A program made the position numbers and the translations under genes. Shown in pieces: positions 16,212 through 28,658 of a DNA stretch of 64,000 nucleotides (position 1 is its first letter; every line of letters starts with the position of its first letter). The notes under the pieces were generated by a model, which ran no database searches, was not told the origin of the DNA, and was given only the letters and a program-made list of their open reading frames with translations. The DNA is from Bog-756 sp963713625 (GTDB taxonomy: Bacteria > Actinomycetota > Acidimicrobiia > Acidimicrobiales > RAAP-2): contig CAVQMN010000004.1 of assembly GCA_963713625.1 (NCBI GenBank), positions 62,001-126,000 of the forward strand. The letters are read 5' to 3'.

Positions 16212-16490
16212 TCAGCGCCTCCCCGCCCGTTCCTGGCCGGCATGGAACTTGAAGGTCCGGGTGGGTGCGAACTCACCCAGCTTGTGGCCGACCATCGATT
16301 CGGTCACGTAGACGGGGATGTGCTTTCGGCCGTCGTGGACGGCGATGGTGTGGCCGACCATGTCGGGGATGATCGTGGAGCGACGCGACCATGTCTTGAT
16401 GACCTTCTTGTCACCGGCCGCGTTGAGGACGTCCACCTTCTTCAGCAGGTGGTCATCGACGAACGGACCTTTTTTGAGGCTACGAGGCAT
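16212..16490 (-). CDS. rpsS: 30S ribosomal protein S19
   Basis: S19 binds the 30S head with S13. The 92-residue product starts MPRSLKKGPFVDDHLLKKV and has the signature STIIPDMVGHTIAVHDGRKH. It is 21 nt downstream of rplB. Confidence 0.98.
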   Translation of the reverse strand: MPRSLKKGPFVDDHLLKKVDVLNAAGDKKVIKTWSRRSTIIPDMVGHTIAVHDGRKHIPVYVTESMVGHKLGEFAPTRTFKFHAGQERAGRR

Positions 16491-16511
16491 GCGGCGTTCC
16501 TTCTGTCTTCC

Positions 16512-17348
16512 CTACCGCCGGGCACCGCGGGTGCGGCGCCTTCTGACGATCATCTTGTCGGAGTCCTTCTTGCGGGACCGGGTGCGGCCTTCCGGCTGAC
16601 CCCACGGGGACACCGGGTGACGACCACCGGACGTCTTGCCCTCACCGCCACCCAGGGGGTGGTCGACCGGGTTCATGGCCACACCACGGGTCTGGGGGCG
16701 GATGCCCTTCCAGCGGTTCCGTCCGGCCTTCCCGATCTTGATCAGCTCGGCTTCTGAGTTACCCACCGTACCGAGCGTGGCCCGACAGTCGATCGGGACC
16801 CGGCGCATTTCGGTGGACGGAAGGCGGAGCGTGGCGAAGGCGCCTTCCTTGGCCACCAGCTGCACGCTCATGCCTGCGCCCCTGGCCATCTTCCCGCCCC
16901 CACCCGGACGCAGTTCGACATTGTGGATCACCGAGCCCACCGGGATGTACCGCAGCGCCAGGGCATTGCCGGGCCGGATCTCCGCCCCCTGGCCCGACTG
17001 GAGCAGATCTCCGACCTGGACCTGCGACGGGGCCAGGATGTAACGCTTCTCCCCGTCGAGGTAGTGGAGCAGGGCGATGCGGGCGTTGCGATTGGGGTCG
17101 TACTCGATGGCGGCCACCTTGGCCGGCACGCCGTCCTTGTCCCGCTTGAAGTCGATGATCCGGTATTGCTGCTTGTGCCCGCCACCGCGGTGCCGAGCCG
17201 TCTTGCGCCCGTGGCTGTTGCGGCCACCGGTGGACGGCTTGGGGGCCAACAGGGACTTTTCGGGACGATCCCGGGTGATCTCGGCGAAGTCGGAGACGGT
17301 CTGGAAGCGCCGTCCTGCACTGGTCGGCTTTCGTGAGCGGAGTGGCAT
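16512..17348 (-). CDS. rplB: 50S ribosomal protein L2
   Basis: L2 is essential for subunit association and peptidyl transfer. The 278-residue product from ATG 17348 starts MPLRSRKPTSAGRRFQT and includes RPGNALALRYIPVGSVIHNV and the C-terminal signature GVAMNPVDHPLGGGEGKTSG with the conserved His of the peptidyl-transferase region. Fifteen upstream codons in frame are not conserved. Confidence 0.98.
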   Translation of the reverse strand: MPLRSRKPTSAGRRFQTVSDFAEITRDRPEKSLLAPKPSTGGRNSHGRKTARHRGGGHKQQYRIIDFKRDKDGVPAKVAAIEYDPNRNARIALLHYLDGEKRYILAPSQVQVGDLLQSGQGAEIRPGNALALRYIPVGSVIHNVELRPGGGGKMARGAGMSVQLVAKEGAFATLRLPSTEMRRVPIDCRATLGTVGNSEAELIKIGKAGRNRWKGIRPQTRGVAMNPVDHPLGGGEGKTSGGRHPVSPWGQPEGRTRSRKKDSDKMIVRRRRTRGARR

Positions 17349-17364
17349 GTCTGGTCCCGGTCTC

Positions 17365-17655
17365 TCAGTTCTCGAACAGGTCGATCGAGTCACCCTCGTG
17401 CAGGGTGACGATGGCCCGCTTGGTATCGGGGCGGTGGCCGAGCGAGTTGTTCTTCCGGTTGCGCTTGGCCTTGCCCTTCCGGTTGAGGGTGTTGACCTTG
17501 TCCACCCGGACGTTGAAGGCCTGCTCGACCGCGTGTCGGACGTCGATCTTGGTGGCCGATGGATCGACCACGAAGACGTAGACGTTGTTGTCCATGAGCA
17601 TGTACGACTTTTCCGACACCACGGGTCGGATGAGCACGTTGTGAGGATCCCTCAT
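17365..17655 (-). CDS. rplW: 50S ribosomal protein L23
   Basis: L23 forms the docking site for trigger factor and SRP at the tunnel exit. The 96-residue product has the family start RDPHNVLIRPVVSEKSY and the RNA-binding loop RKGKAKRNRKNNSLGHRPDT. Its start overlaps the rplD stop by 4 nt. Confidence 0.97.
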   Translation of the reverse strand: MRDPHNVLIRPVVSEKSYMLMDNNVYVFVVDPSATKIDVRHAVEQAFNVRVDKVNTLNRKGKAKRNRKNNSLGHRPDTKRAIVTLHEGDSIDLFEN

Positions 17656-18590
17656 GACCCGCTTCCTTCTTCGTCGGCCTCGGTATCGGCCTCGGTGTCG
17701 GCGGCACCGGCTTCGGTACCGTGGTCGGCGGCACCGGCGTCGGCGTCGGCGACTTCGGCCCCGGCGGCTTCGGCGGTATCGGTTTCGGCGGTATCGGCTT
17801 CGGCCGTCTCGGCTCCGGCCTCGGCGGTGCCGGTGTCGCCGTCCGCCTCCGCGTCAGCGGCCTCGGTGTCCTCGACAGGCAGGGGAACGTCGGTCGACTC
17901 CCCGGGAAGGGTGGCGTCGGTGAACACCACCCAGTCGTTGACCAGGATGTCGTAGGCGTTCAGCTCGCCGACCACCATGGTCTGGATCTCGGGCAGATTT
18001 CCGAAGGACCGGTCGGCGTACCCGTCCTCCTCGCCCAGGACGACCAGGATCCGGCCCGACAGTCCCAGGGCCTTGAGCGAGGCGACGGCCGCCTTGGTGC
18101 TCGGCACCTCGAAGGGCCAGGCGTCGACGAGGGCCACCCGCCCCTGGGCAGCCCGGTCGGAGAGGGCCGAACGCAGGGCCAGCTGGATCATCTTCTTCGG
18201 GGTCTTCTGGGCGTACGAACGGGGCTTGGGTCCGAGGGCCACCCCTCCCCCCACCCACTGGGGTGAGCGGGTCGAGCCCTGGCGGGCCCGGCCGGTACCC
18301 TTCTGGCGGAAGGGCTTGGCCCCACCGCCACGCACCTCGGCCCGGGTCTTCGTGGACTGGGTGCCGGAGCGGGCCGCGGCCAGCTGGGCGGTGACCACCT
18401 GGTGGAGCACGGCCAGATTGGGTTCGATCCCGAAGATCGACGGGTCGAGTCCCACCCCGGCCAGTGCCGTCCCGTCGCTCGAGCGCCGGGTCACGGTCCG
18501 CTGCTCGGGAGCGGCGCGCAGGAAGCGCCGGATCTCGGCCGGACTGGCCGTCTCGAGATCGATGGTCACGGTGGCGGTCTCCGCGCTCAT
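17652..18590 (-). CDS. rplD: 50S ribosomal protein L4 with N-terminal and acidic C-terminal extensions
   Basis: L4 lines the tunnel constriction with L22 and in E. coli autoregulates the S10 operon. The core spans about residues 47-230, with the tunnel loop GGGAKPFRQKGTGRARQGS. Residues 1-46 are an additional N-terminal segment. Residues 232-312 are an Ala/Glu/Asp/Thr low-complexity tail (AEADTAETDTAEAAGAE). Length 312 compares with about 205-220 in most bacteria. The ATG overlaps the rplC stop (TGATG). Confidence 0.95.
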   Translation of the reverse strand: MSAETATVTIDLETASPAEIRRFLRAAPEQRTVTRRSSDGTALAGVGLDPSIFGIEPNLAVLHQVVTAQLAAARSGTQSTKTRAEVRGGGAKPFRQKGTGRARQGSTRSPQWVGGGVALGPKPRSYAQKTPKKMIQLALRSALSDRAAQGRVALVDAWPFEVPSTKAAVASLKALGLSGRILVVLGEEDGYADRSFGNLPEIQTMVVGELNAYDILVNDWVVFTDATLPGESTDVPLPVEDTEAADAEADGDTGTAEAGAETAEADTAETDTAEAAGAEVADADAGAADHGTEAGAADTEADTEADEEGSGS

Positions 18591-19249
18591 CAGGCCTTAC
18601 CCCCCTTGACCAGGGGTGCTTTGATGGCGTCCCGCAGGACCACGATCCCGCCCCGCGGTCCGGGTACCGCTCCTTTGACCAGGATGAGCTCCCGCTCCGA
18701 ATCGGACTGGACGATCTCCAGATTGAGGGTGGTCACCTGCTGGCCACCCATCCTTCCCGCCATCCGGGTTCCCTTGAAGACCCGGGACGGGGTGGCGCAG
18801 GCGCCGATCGATCCGGGTGAACGGTGCTTCTTGTGGTTGCCGTGGGAAGCGCCCTGACCCTTGAAGTTGTGGCGCTTCATCCCGCCGGCGAAGCCCTTGC
18901 CCTTGGACACGGCGATGGCATCGACCAGCTCACCGACCTGGAGGAGGTCGGCGGTCAGCTGTTGCCCGACCTCGTACTCGGAGGCGTCATCGAGTCGGAG
19001 CTCGACCAGCTTGCGGCCCGGGTCGACGCCGGCCTTGTCGAAGTGACCCTGTTCCGGCTTGGTCAGCGTGGAGGTCCGCCGGTGGCCCCAGGTCACCTGC
19101 AGGGCCGAGTAGCCCTCGCGCTCTGGGGTCTTGACCTGCACGACCCGGACCGGCGAGACGCGCACCATCGTCACCGGTATCGCCCGGTTCTGATCGTCCC
19201 AGATCTGGGTCATTCCTACTTTTTCGCCCACGATCGCCCTGGTGGCCAC
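18590..19249 (-). CDS. rplC: 50S ribosomal protein L3
   Basis: L3 starts 50S assembly and reaches the peptidyl-transferase centre. The 219-residue product from GTG 19249 reads VATRAIVGEKVGMTQIWDD and contains the central-extension signature GGMKRHNFKGQGASHGNHKK. A purine-rich GGAGAAG precedes this start. The open frame continues 46 codons upstream but without conservation. A strong promoter candidate and a perfect hairpin lie in its 353-bp upstream gap. Confidence 0.96.
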   Translation of the reverse strand: MATRAIVGEKVGMTQIWDDQNRAIPVTMVRVSPVRVVQVKTPEREGYSALQVTWGHRRTSTLTKPEQGHFDKAGVDPGRKLVELRLDDASEYEVGQQLTADLLQVGELVDAIAVSKGKGFAGGMKRHNFKGQGASHGNHKKHRSPGSIGACATPSRVFKGTRMAGRMGGQQVTTLNLEIVQSDSERELILVKGAVPGPRGGIVVLRDAIKAPLVKGGKA

Positions 19250-19402
19250 TGGAGCTTCTCCATCTCGACTCTTCGTTCCCGTCGACACCGGCCGGCGTCG
19301 ACCGGTTGCTGCAACTTCGCTCGAACTCGCTACCTCGAACTGCTGTACTCCCTGCGCTGCAGGCGTGGCCGCTGCCTCTGATCGCATCGGCTCGCACGCA
19401 GA

Positions 19403-19432
19403 CGCTCCGCTCGGAAGAACCCGAGCGGAGCG
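19403..19432 (-). promoter_or_regulatory. Perfect 12-bp stem-loop in the rplC leader
   Basis: cgctccgctcgg (19403-19414) pairs perfectly with ccgagcggagcg (19421-19432) around a six-base loop. It lies about 90 nt after the predicted transcription start and 154 nt before the rplC start codon. No T tract follows on either strand, so it is not a classical intrinsic terminator. A target for ribosomal protein autoregulation is possible but unproven. Confidence 0.6.
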
Positions 19433-19527
19433 CTCGCCTGGTTTGGTCCGAGGTCCCCGCCGTCCTACCGCGGGCGCTCGAACACGTCCTACTCACAAGG
19501 GTTGACCCGGAATCAGGCCGACTGGTG

Positions 19528-19556
19528 ACTATATACCATCAGGCCACCGGTGACAA
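19528..19556 (-). promoter_or_regulatory. Promoter candidate for rplC and downstream S10 genes
   Basis: On the minus strand TTGTCA (19556-19551) and TATAGT (19533-19528) are separated by exactly 17 bp, each matching the sigma-70 consensus at five of six positions. This is the best promoter match in the ribosomal cluster. It lies just downstream of rpsJ and would make rplC onwards a separate transcription unit. Confidence 0.6.
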
Positions 19557-19602
19557 CGGGGGTCGGGACGGCCCGGGGGGGTCGCTCCGACGGGGGCGGC
19601 TC

Positions 19603-19932
19603 CTAGACGGTCTGGATCTTGATCTCGATGTCCACCCCGGCCGGGAGGTCGAGCCGCTGCAGCGAGTCGACCGTCTTCGGGGTGTGCTCCACGATGTCCA
19701 CCAACCGCTTGTGGACCCGCATTTCGAAGTGCTCCCGGCTGTCCTTGTACTTGTGGGGCGACCGGACCACCGTGTACCGGTGCTTCTCGGTGGGCAGCGG
19801 CACCGGGCCCAGTACCTTGGCCTGGGTCCGGAGCACGGTCTGGACGATCTTCTCGGTCGACTGATCGAGGATCTCGTGATCGTAGGCCTTCAGGCGGATC
19901 CGGATCTTCTGTCGGGGGCCCTCTGCGGCCAT
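19603..19932 (-). CDS. rpsJ: 30S ribosomal protein S10 (NusE)
   Basis: S10 is both a 30S head protein and the NusE antitermination partner of NusB and NusG. The 109-residue product includes KIRIRLKAYDHEILDQSTEK and the signature VRSPHKYKDSREHFEMRVHK. It is separated by only 42 nt from tuf, but by 353 nt from rplC, so it probably belongs to the tuf transcript. Confidence 0.98.
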   Translation of the reverse strand: MAAEGPRQKIRIRLKAYDHEILDQSTEKIVQTVLRTQAKVLGPVPLPTEKHRYTVVRSPHKYKDSREHFEMRVHKRLVDIVEHTPKTVDSLQRLDLPAGVDIEIKIQTV

Positions 19933-19974
19933 GGGAACGGTGTCCTCTCGTGGATGAAGTTGACGGCGGCCGGA

Positions 19975-21162
19975 CTAGGCCAGGATCTTCGTGACCCGGC
20001 CTGAGGCCACCGTGCGTCCACCCTCACGGATGGCGAACCGCAGACCCTGGTCCATGGCGATCGGCTTGCCCAGCTCCACCGTCATGTCGGTGTTGTCACC
20101 GGGCATGACCATTTCGGTGCCCTCAGGCAGGCTGATGGTCCCGGTCACGTCCGTGGTCCGGAAGTAGAACTGGGGGCGGTAGTTGGTGAAGAACGGCTTG
20201 TGGCGGCCGCCCTCGTCCTTGTTCAGCACGTAGACGGTGGCCTCGAACTTGGTGTGGGGAGTGATGGATCCGGGCTTGCACAGCACCTGACCCCGCTCCA
20301 CCTCCTCCTTCTTCGTTCCCCGCAACAGGGCGCCGATGTTGTCGCCGGCCCGACCCTCGTCGAGGAGCTTGCGGAACATCTCGATGCCGGTCACCGTGGT
20401 CTTCTGCGTATCGCGGAGACCGACGATCTCGACTTCCTCGCCCACCTTGACGATGCCCTGCTCCACTTTGCCGGTCACCACGGTGCCACGTCCGGTGATG
20501 GACATGACGTCCTCGACCGACATGAGGAAGGGCTTCTCCACGTCACGCTGCGGCTCGGGGATGTAGGAGTCGACCGCCTCCATCAGCTCGATGATCTTGG
20601 GCGTCCATTCGGGATCGCCCTCCAGCGCCTTGAGGGCGCTGACCCGGATGATGGGGGTGTCGTCGCCGGGGAACTCGTACTCGTTGAGGAGCTCGCGCAC
20701 CTCGAGCTCGACCAGGTCGAGCAGCTCCTCGTCGTCCACCGTGTCGGCCTTGTTGAGGGCGACCACGATGTAGGGCACGCCGACCTGGCGGGCCAGCAGC
20801 ACGTGCTCACGGGTCTGAGGCATCGGCCCGTCGGCCGCGGACACGACCAGGATGGCCCCGTCCACCTGGGCGGCACCGGTGATCATGTTCTTGATGTAGT
20901 CGGCGTGGCCGGGCATGTCGACGTGGGCGTAGTGACGATTGGGGGTCTCGTACTCCACGTGTGCGATCTGGATGGTGATCCCGCGCTGCTTCTCCTCCGG
21001 CGCCTTGTCGATCTGGTCGAAAGGCGTGAACGACGTGGTGGGGTCGGACTCGGACAGCACCTTGGTGATGGCCGCGGTGAGCGTGGTCTTACCGTGGTCG
21101 ATGTGTCCCATCGTTCCCACATTGACGTGGGGCTTCGTGCGCTCGAACTTCTGCTTGGCCAT
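19975..21162 (-). CDS. tuf: Elongation factor Tu
   Basis: EF-Tu delivers aminoacyl-tRNA to the ribosome. The 395-residue product from ATG 21162 has G1 GHIDHGKT (19-26), DMPGH (G3) and NKAD (G4), followed by the two beta-barrel domains. Upstream codons in the open frame are not conserved. It sits between fusA (196-nt gap) and rpsJ, the standard str-operon place. Confidence 0.99.
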   Translation of the reverse strand: MAKQKFERTKPHVNVGTMGHIDHGKTTLTAAITKVLSESDPTTSFTPFDQIDKAPEEKQRGITIQIAHVEYETPNRHYAHVDMPGHADYIKNMITGAAQVDGAILVVSAADGPMPQTREHVLLARQVGVPYIVVALNKADTVDDEELLDLVELEVRELLNEYEFPGDDTPIIRVSALKALEGDPEWTPKIIELMEAVDSYIPEPQRDVEKPFLMSVEDVMSITGRGTVVTGKVEQGIVKVGEEVEIVGLRDTQKTTVTGIEMFRKLLDEGRAGDNIGALLRGTKKEEVERGQVLCKPGSITPHTKFEATVYVLNKDEGGRHKPFFTNYRPQFYFRTTDVTGTISLPEGTEMVMPGDNTDMTVELGKPIAMDQGLRFAIREGGRTVASGRVTKILA

Positions 21163-21358
21163 GGCTGGGGTAATGCTCCCTGATCTCGGACGGTACCCCC
21201 TCGGGCCCGCCACGACGCAGACGGATGCCTGTCGTCATTCCTCGTGTATCGGTGGTGATGCGTTTGTTGCTTGTGGGTACTGACTTGGATGTGACGTTGT
21301 GTGTGGCTGGGTACATCTTCCGGCTACAACCTGGGGAAACTCCCCGGTCGACGGCCGC

Positions 21359-23452
21359 CTACTCTCCGCGCGCCTTGGCGATGATCTCCTTGGCGATCGA
21401 CTCAGGGACCTCGTTGTACGCATGGAACTGCATCGAGTACGTCGCCCGGCCCTGAGTGCGCGAGCGCAGGTCGGTAGCGTAGCCGAACATGTCGCTCAAC
21501 GGTACCTGTGCCCGGACGATATGGCTGTTCCCCCGCTGTTCCATGCCCTCGACCTTGCCCCGGCGGGCCGAGAGGTCGCCGATCACGTCGCCCATGTAGT
21601 CCTCCGGGGTGGTGACCTCCACGGCCATCACCGGCTCCAACAGGACGGGGTCGGCCAGATTGGCGGCCTTCTTGATGGCCATCGACCCGGCGATCTTGAA
21701 GGCCATCTCCGAGGAGTCGACGTCGTGGTACGAGCCGTAGGTCAACGTCACCTTGACGTCCACCGTGGGGTAGCCGGCCAGCACGCCGGCGGTCAGCGCC
21801 TCCCGCATGCCCTGGTCGACCGAGGGGATGTACTCCTTCGGGATGACTCCACCGGTGATCTTGTCCACGAACTCGTACCCCTTGCCGGGATTCGGCTCGA
21901 TGGTGATGACCACGTGGCCGTACTGGCCCTTGCCGCCGGTCTGGCGGATATGGCGGTACTCGACCTTCTCGACCGTCTTGCGGATGGTCTCGCGGTAGGC
22001 CACCTGGGGCTTGCCCACGTTGGCGTCGACGTTGAACTCCCGCATCATCCGGTCCACCAGCACCTCGAGATGGAGCTCGCCCATCCCGGAGATGACCGTC
22101 TGGCCCGTCTCCTCGTCGGACTGGACGCGGAAGGTGGGGTCCTCCTCGGACAGCGAGAACAGGGCCCGGGACAGCTTGTCCTGGTCGACCTTGGTCTTCG
22201 GCTCGACGGCCACGTGGATGACGGGCTCGGGGAAGGTCAGGGACTCGAGCACGACCGGATTGTCCGGGTCGCACAGGGTGTCCCCGGTGGTGGTCTGCTT
22301 CAGCCCCACCGCGGCGATGATGTCCCCGGCGTAGGTGACGTCGAGGTCCTCGCGGGAGTTGGCGTGCATCTGCAGGATGCGCCCGATCCGTTCCTTGCGG
22401 TCCTTGGTCGAATTGATGACCCCCGACCCCTTGGTCAGGGTGCCCGAGTACACCCGGAGGTAGGTGAGCTTCCCCACGTAGGGATCGGTCATGATCTTGA
22501 AGGCCAGGGCGGCGAAGGGTGCGGAGTCGTCGGGCGGGCGCTCGACTTCGACCCCCTCCTTGCGGGGGACCGTGCCCATGGTCGGCGGGATGTCGAGCGG
22601 GCTGGGCAGGTAGTCGACCACCGCGTCCAGCATGGGCTGGACGCCCTTGTTCTTGAAGGCGGAGCCGCACAGGATGGGGACGGCGTGGCTCCCCAGGGTG
22701 GCGGTGCGGATGGCCCGATGGAGGTCCTCAGGGGTGATCTCCTCGTCCCCCAGGTACTTCTCCATGATGATGTCGTCGTGGTTGGAGATGACGTCGATGA
22801 GCTGGTGGTGGGCCTCTTCGGCCGCGGCCTTCATCTCGACGGGGATCTCCTCTTCGGTCCACTCCTCGCCCATGCCGTCGTCCCACACCAGCGCCCGCAT
22901 GTTCACCAGGTCGATGACGCCCCGGAACCCACCCTCGGCCCCGATGGGCAGCTGGATCACGGCCACGGTGGCGTCGAGGCGGTCCTTGATCATCTCGACG
23001 CACTGGTCGAAGTCGGCTCCGGTCCGGTCCATCTTGTTGATGAAGCACATGCGGGGCACGGCGTACTTGTCGGCCTGACGCCACACCGTCTCGGTCTGGG
23101 GCTCGACCCCGGCCACGGCGTCGAATACGGCCACCGCGCCGTCGAGCACCCGCAGGGACCGCTCGACCTCCACGGTGAAGTCGACGTGGCCGGGGGTGTC
23201 GATGATGTTGATGACCGTGTCGCGCCACATGCAGGTGGTGGCGGCCGAAGTGATGGTGATGCCCCGCTCCTGCTCCTGGACCATCCAGTCCATGGTGGCC
23301 GCGCCCTCGTGGACCTCGCCGATCTTGTAGTTCTTCCCCGTGTAGTACAGGATCCGCTCGGTGGTGGTGGTCTTGCCCGCGTCGATATGGGCCATGATCC
23401 CGATGTTGCGGGTCTTGGCCAGGGGATGGTGGCGGGTGCTTGCTTCAGCCAT
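21359..23452 (-). CDS. fusA: Elongation factor G
   Basis: EF-G catalyses ribosomal translocation and, with RRF, recycling. The 697-residue protein has G1 AHIDAGKT (21-28), DTPGH and NKMD, and all five domains; the domain IV tip region GGKGQYGHVVITIEP is intact. It follows rpsG by 71 nt. A short ggggA-aac-Tcccc hairpin lies just beyond its stop (21333-21345). Confidence 0.99.
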   Translation of the reverse strand: MAEASTRHHPLAKTRNIGIMAHIDAGKTTTTERILYYTGKNYKIGEVHEGAATMDWMVQEQERGITITSAATTCMWRDTVINIIDTPGHVDFTVEVERSLRVLDGAVAVFDAVAGVEPQTETVWRQADKYAVPRMCFINKMDRTGADFDQCVEMIKDRLDATVAVIQLPIGAEGGFRGVIDLVNMRALVWDDGMGEEWTEEEIPVEMKAAAEEAHHQLIDVISNHDDIIMEKYLGDEEITPEDLHRAIRTATLGSHAVPILCGSAFKNKGVQPMLDAVVDYLPSPLDIPPTMGTVPRKEGVEVERPPDDSAPFAALAFKIMTDPYVGKLTYLRVYSGTLTKGSGVINSTKDRKERIGRILQMHANSREDLDVTYAGDIIAAVGLKQTTTGDTLCDPDNPVVLESLTFPEPVIHVAVEPKTKVDQDKLSRALFSLSEEDPTFRVQSDEETGQTVISGMGELHLEVLVDRMMREFNVDANVGKPQVAYRETIRKTVEKVEYRHIRQTGGKGQYGHVVITIEPNPGKGYEFVDKITGGVIPKEYIPSVDQGMREALTAGVLAGYPTVDVKVTLTYGSYHDVDSSEMAFKIAGSMAIKKAANLADPVLLEPVMAVEVTTPEDYMGDVIGDLSARRGKVEGMEQRGNSHIVRAQVPLSDMFGYATDLRSRTQGRATYSMQFHAYNEVPESIAKEIIAKARGE

Positions 23453-23523
23453 GGTTGATCAGCTCTCGGGTCGTACGTGTAATTCGTGCCCGCTGCCGGA
23501 ACGTGGGCCCCGTGGGCCCCTCC

Positions 23524-23994
23524 CTACCAGCGGTAGTGGGCGAAGGCCTTGTTGGACTCGGCCATCTTGTGCAGGTCTTCACGGCGCTTGGCCGCGGCGC
23601 CGATGCCGTTGGCCGCATCGCGGATCTCGCTGGACAGGCGCTCGGCCATGGTCTTCTCGCGGCGTTGCTGCGAGTAGCCGACCAGCCAGCGGATGGACAG
23701 CGTGGTGGCCCGACGGGGCCGGACTTCGACGGGCACCTGATAGGTGGCGCCTCCGACCCGGCGGCTCCGGACCTCGAGCTCGGGGCGGGTGTTCTCCACG
23801 GCCTTCTTCAGGACGGCCACCGGATCGTTGCCCGACTTCTCCGCCACGTCCGACAGCGCGTCGTAGACGATGCGCTCGGCCAGGGTGCGCTTCCCCCGGC
23901 TCAGGACGCGGTTGACGACCTGGGTGACCAGCACCGAGTGGTAGACGGGGTCGGGCATGAGCTCGCGGCGGACGGCAGGACCTTTGCGCGGCAT
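23524..23994 (-). CDS. rpsG: 30S ribosomal protein S7
   Basis: S7 nucleates the 30S head and contacts E-site tRNA. The 156-residue product starts MPRKGPAVRRELMPDPVYHS and has the signature RVGGATYQVPVEVRPRR. It begins 1 nt after the rpsL stop. Confidence 0.98.
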   Translation of the reverse strand: MPRKGPAVRRELMPDPVYHSVLVTQVVNRVLSRGKRTLAERIVYDALSDVAEKSGNDPVAVLKKAVENTRPELEVRSRRVGGATYQVPVEVRPRRATTLSIRWLVGYSQQRREKTMAERLSSEIRDAANGIGAAAKRREDLHKMAESNKAFAHYRW

Positions 23995-23995
23995 C

Positions 23996-24367
23996 TCAGG
24001 ACTCCTTCTTGGCGCCGTAACGGCTGCGAGCCTGGTTGCGCTCGCGCACTCCCGACGCGTCGAGCGTGCCCCGGATCACCTTGTAACGGACGCCGGGAAG
24101 GTCCTTCACCCGGCCGCCACGGACCAGGACGATCGAGTGTTCCTGCAGGTTGTGACCCTCGCCCGGGATGTAGGCGGTCACCTCGAGACCGCTGGTGAGG
24201 CGGACCCTGGCCACCTTGCGCAGCGCCGAGTTCGGCTTCTTCGGGGTATGCGTGTAGACGCGGGTGCACACGCCCCGTCGCTGGGGAGCACCCCGGAGGG
24301 CCGGGGTCTTCGACTTGGTCGGCTTGGTAGCCCGGCCTTTGCGGACGAGCTGGGAGATCGTGGGCAC
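23996..24367 (-). CDS. rpsL: 30S ribosomal protein S12
   Basis: S12 is at the decoding centre. The 123-residue product starts with GTG and reads PTISQLVRKGRATKPTKSKT. The segments TPKKPNSALRKVARVRL and GGRVKDLPGVRYK retain the lysines whose substitution gives streptomycin resistance, so the sequence predicts the sensitive form. GAGGT precedes the start. Confidence 0.98.
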   Translation of the reverse strand: MPTISQLVRKGRATKPTKSKTPALRGAPQRRGVCTRVYTHTPKKPNSALRKVARVRLTSGLEVTAYIPGEGHNLQEHSIVLVRGGRVKDLPGVRYKVIRGTLDASGVRERNQARSRYGAKKES

Positions 24368-24479
24368 GCGTTACCTCTACGTTGTGGACTGCAGGGATAC
24401 TTCAGGACTTCGTCAGGTGTACTTCAGCGGGCTGCGGGCGGGCAGGACAAGCCATTCGGCGCGCAGCCGCAAAGATCTA

Positions 24480-24508
24480 ATGCTACGGCATCCCCGCCTG
24501 CCGGGCAA
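24480..24508 (-). promoter_or_regulatory. Promoter candidate for the rpsL-rpsG-fusA-tuf unit
   Basis: On the minus strand TTGCCC (24508-24503) and TAGCAT (24485-24480) are separated by 17 bp in the 229-bp gap between rpoC and rpsL. The predicted leader is about 105 nt. An imperfect GC-rich inverted repeat (about 24538-24577) lies between it and the rpoC stop and might terminate rpoBC, although no good T run follows. Confidence 0.45.
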
Positions 24509-24596
24509 GCGCGGGACGGTCCAGAAGTCTACCGGGAAGGGGACGGGGACGGCGCGGGACCCGTTGGGCCCGGCGACGTCCCCGGCTCCTACCTGC

Positions 24597-28657
<4,061 letters not shown>

Positions 28658-28658
<1 letters not shown>

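Larger units (their letters stand above)
19250..19602 (-). other. 353-bp untranslated stretch between rpsJ and rplC
   Basis: No gene is recognised here on either strand. On the transcribed minus strand the stretch holds, in order, a good promoter match (19556-19528), a perfect 12-bp hairpin (19432-19403) and a second inverted repeat built on GTCGAC (19302-19281) before the rplC ribosome-binding site. It looks like a regulated leader of about 270 nt. Confidence 0.7.

Noticed and set aside
21299..23458. 719-codon plus-strand open frame opposite fusA
   Set aside because: This is a shadow of fusA with the same biased composition and no domain or ribosome-binding signal.
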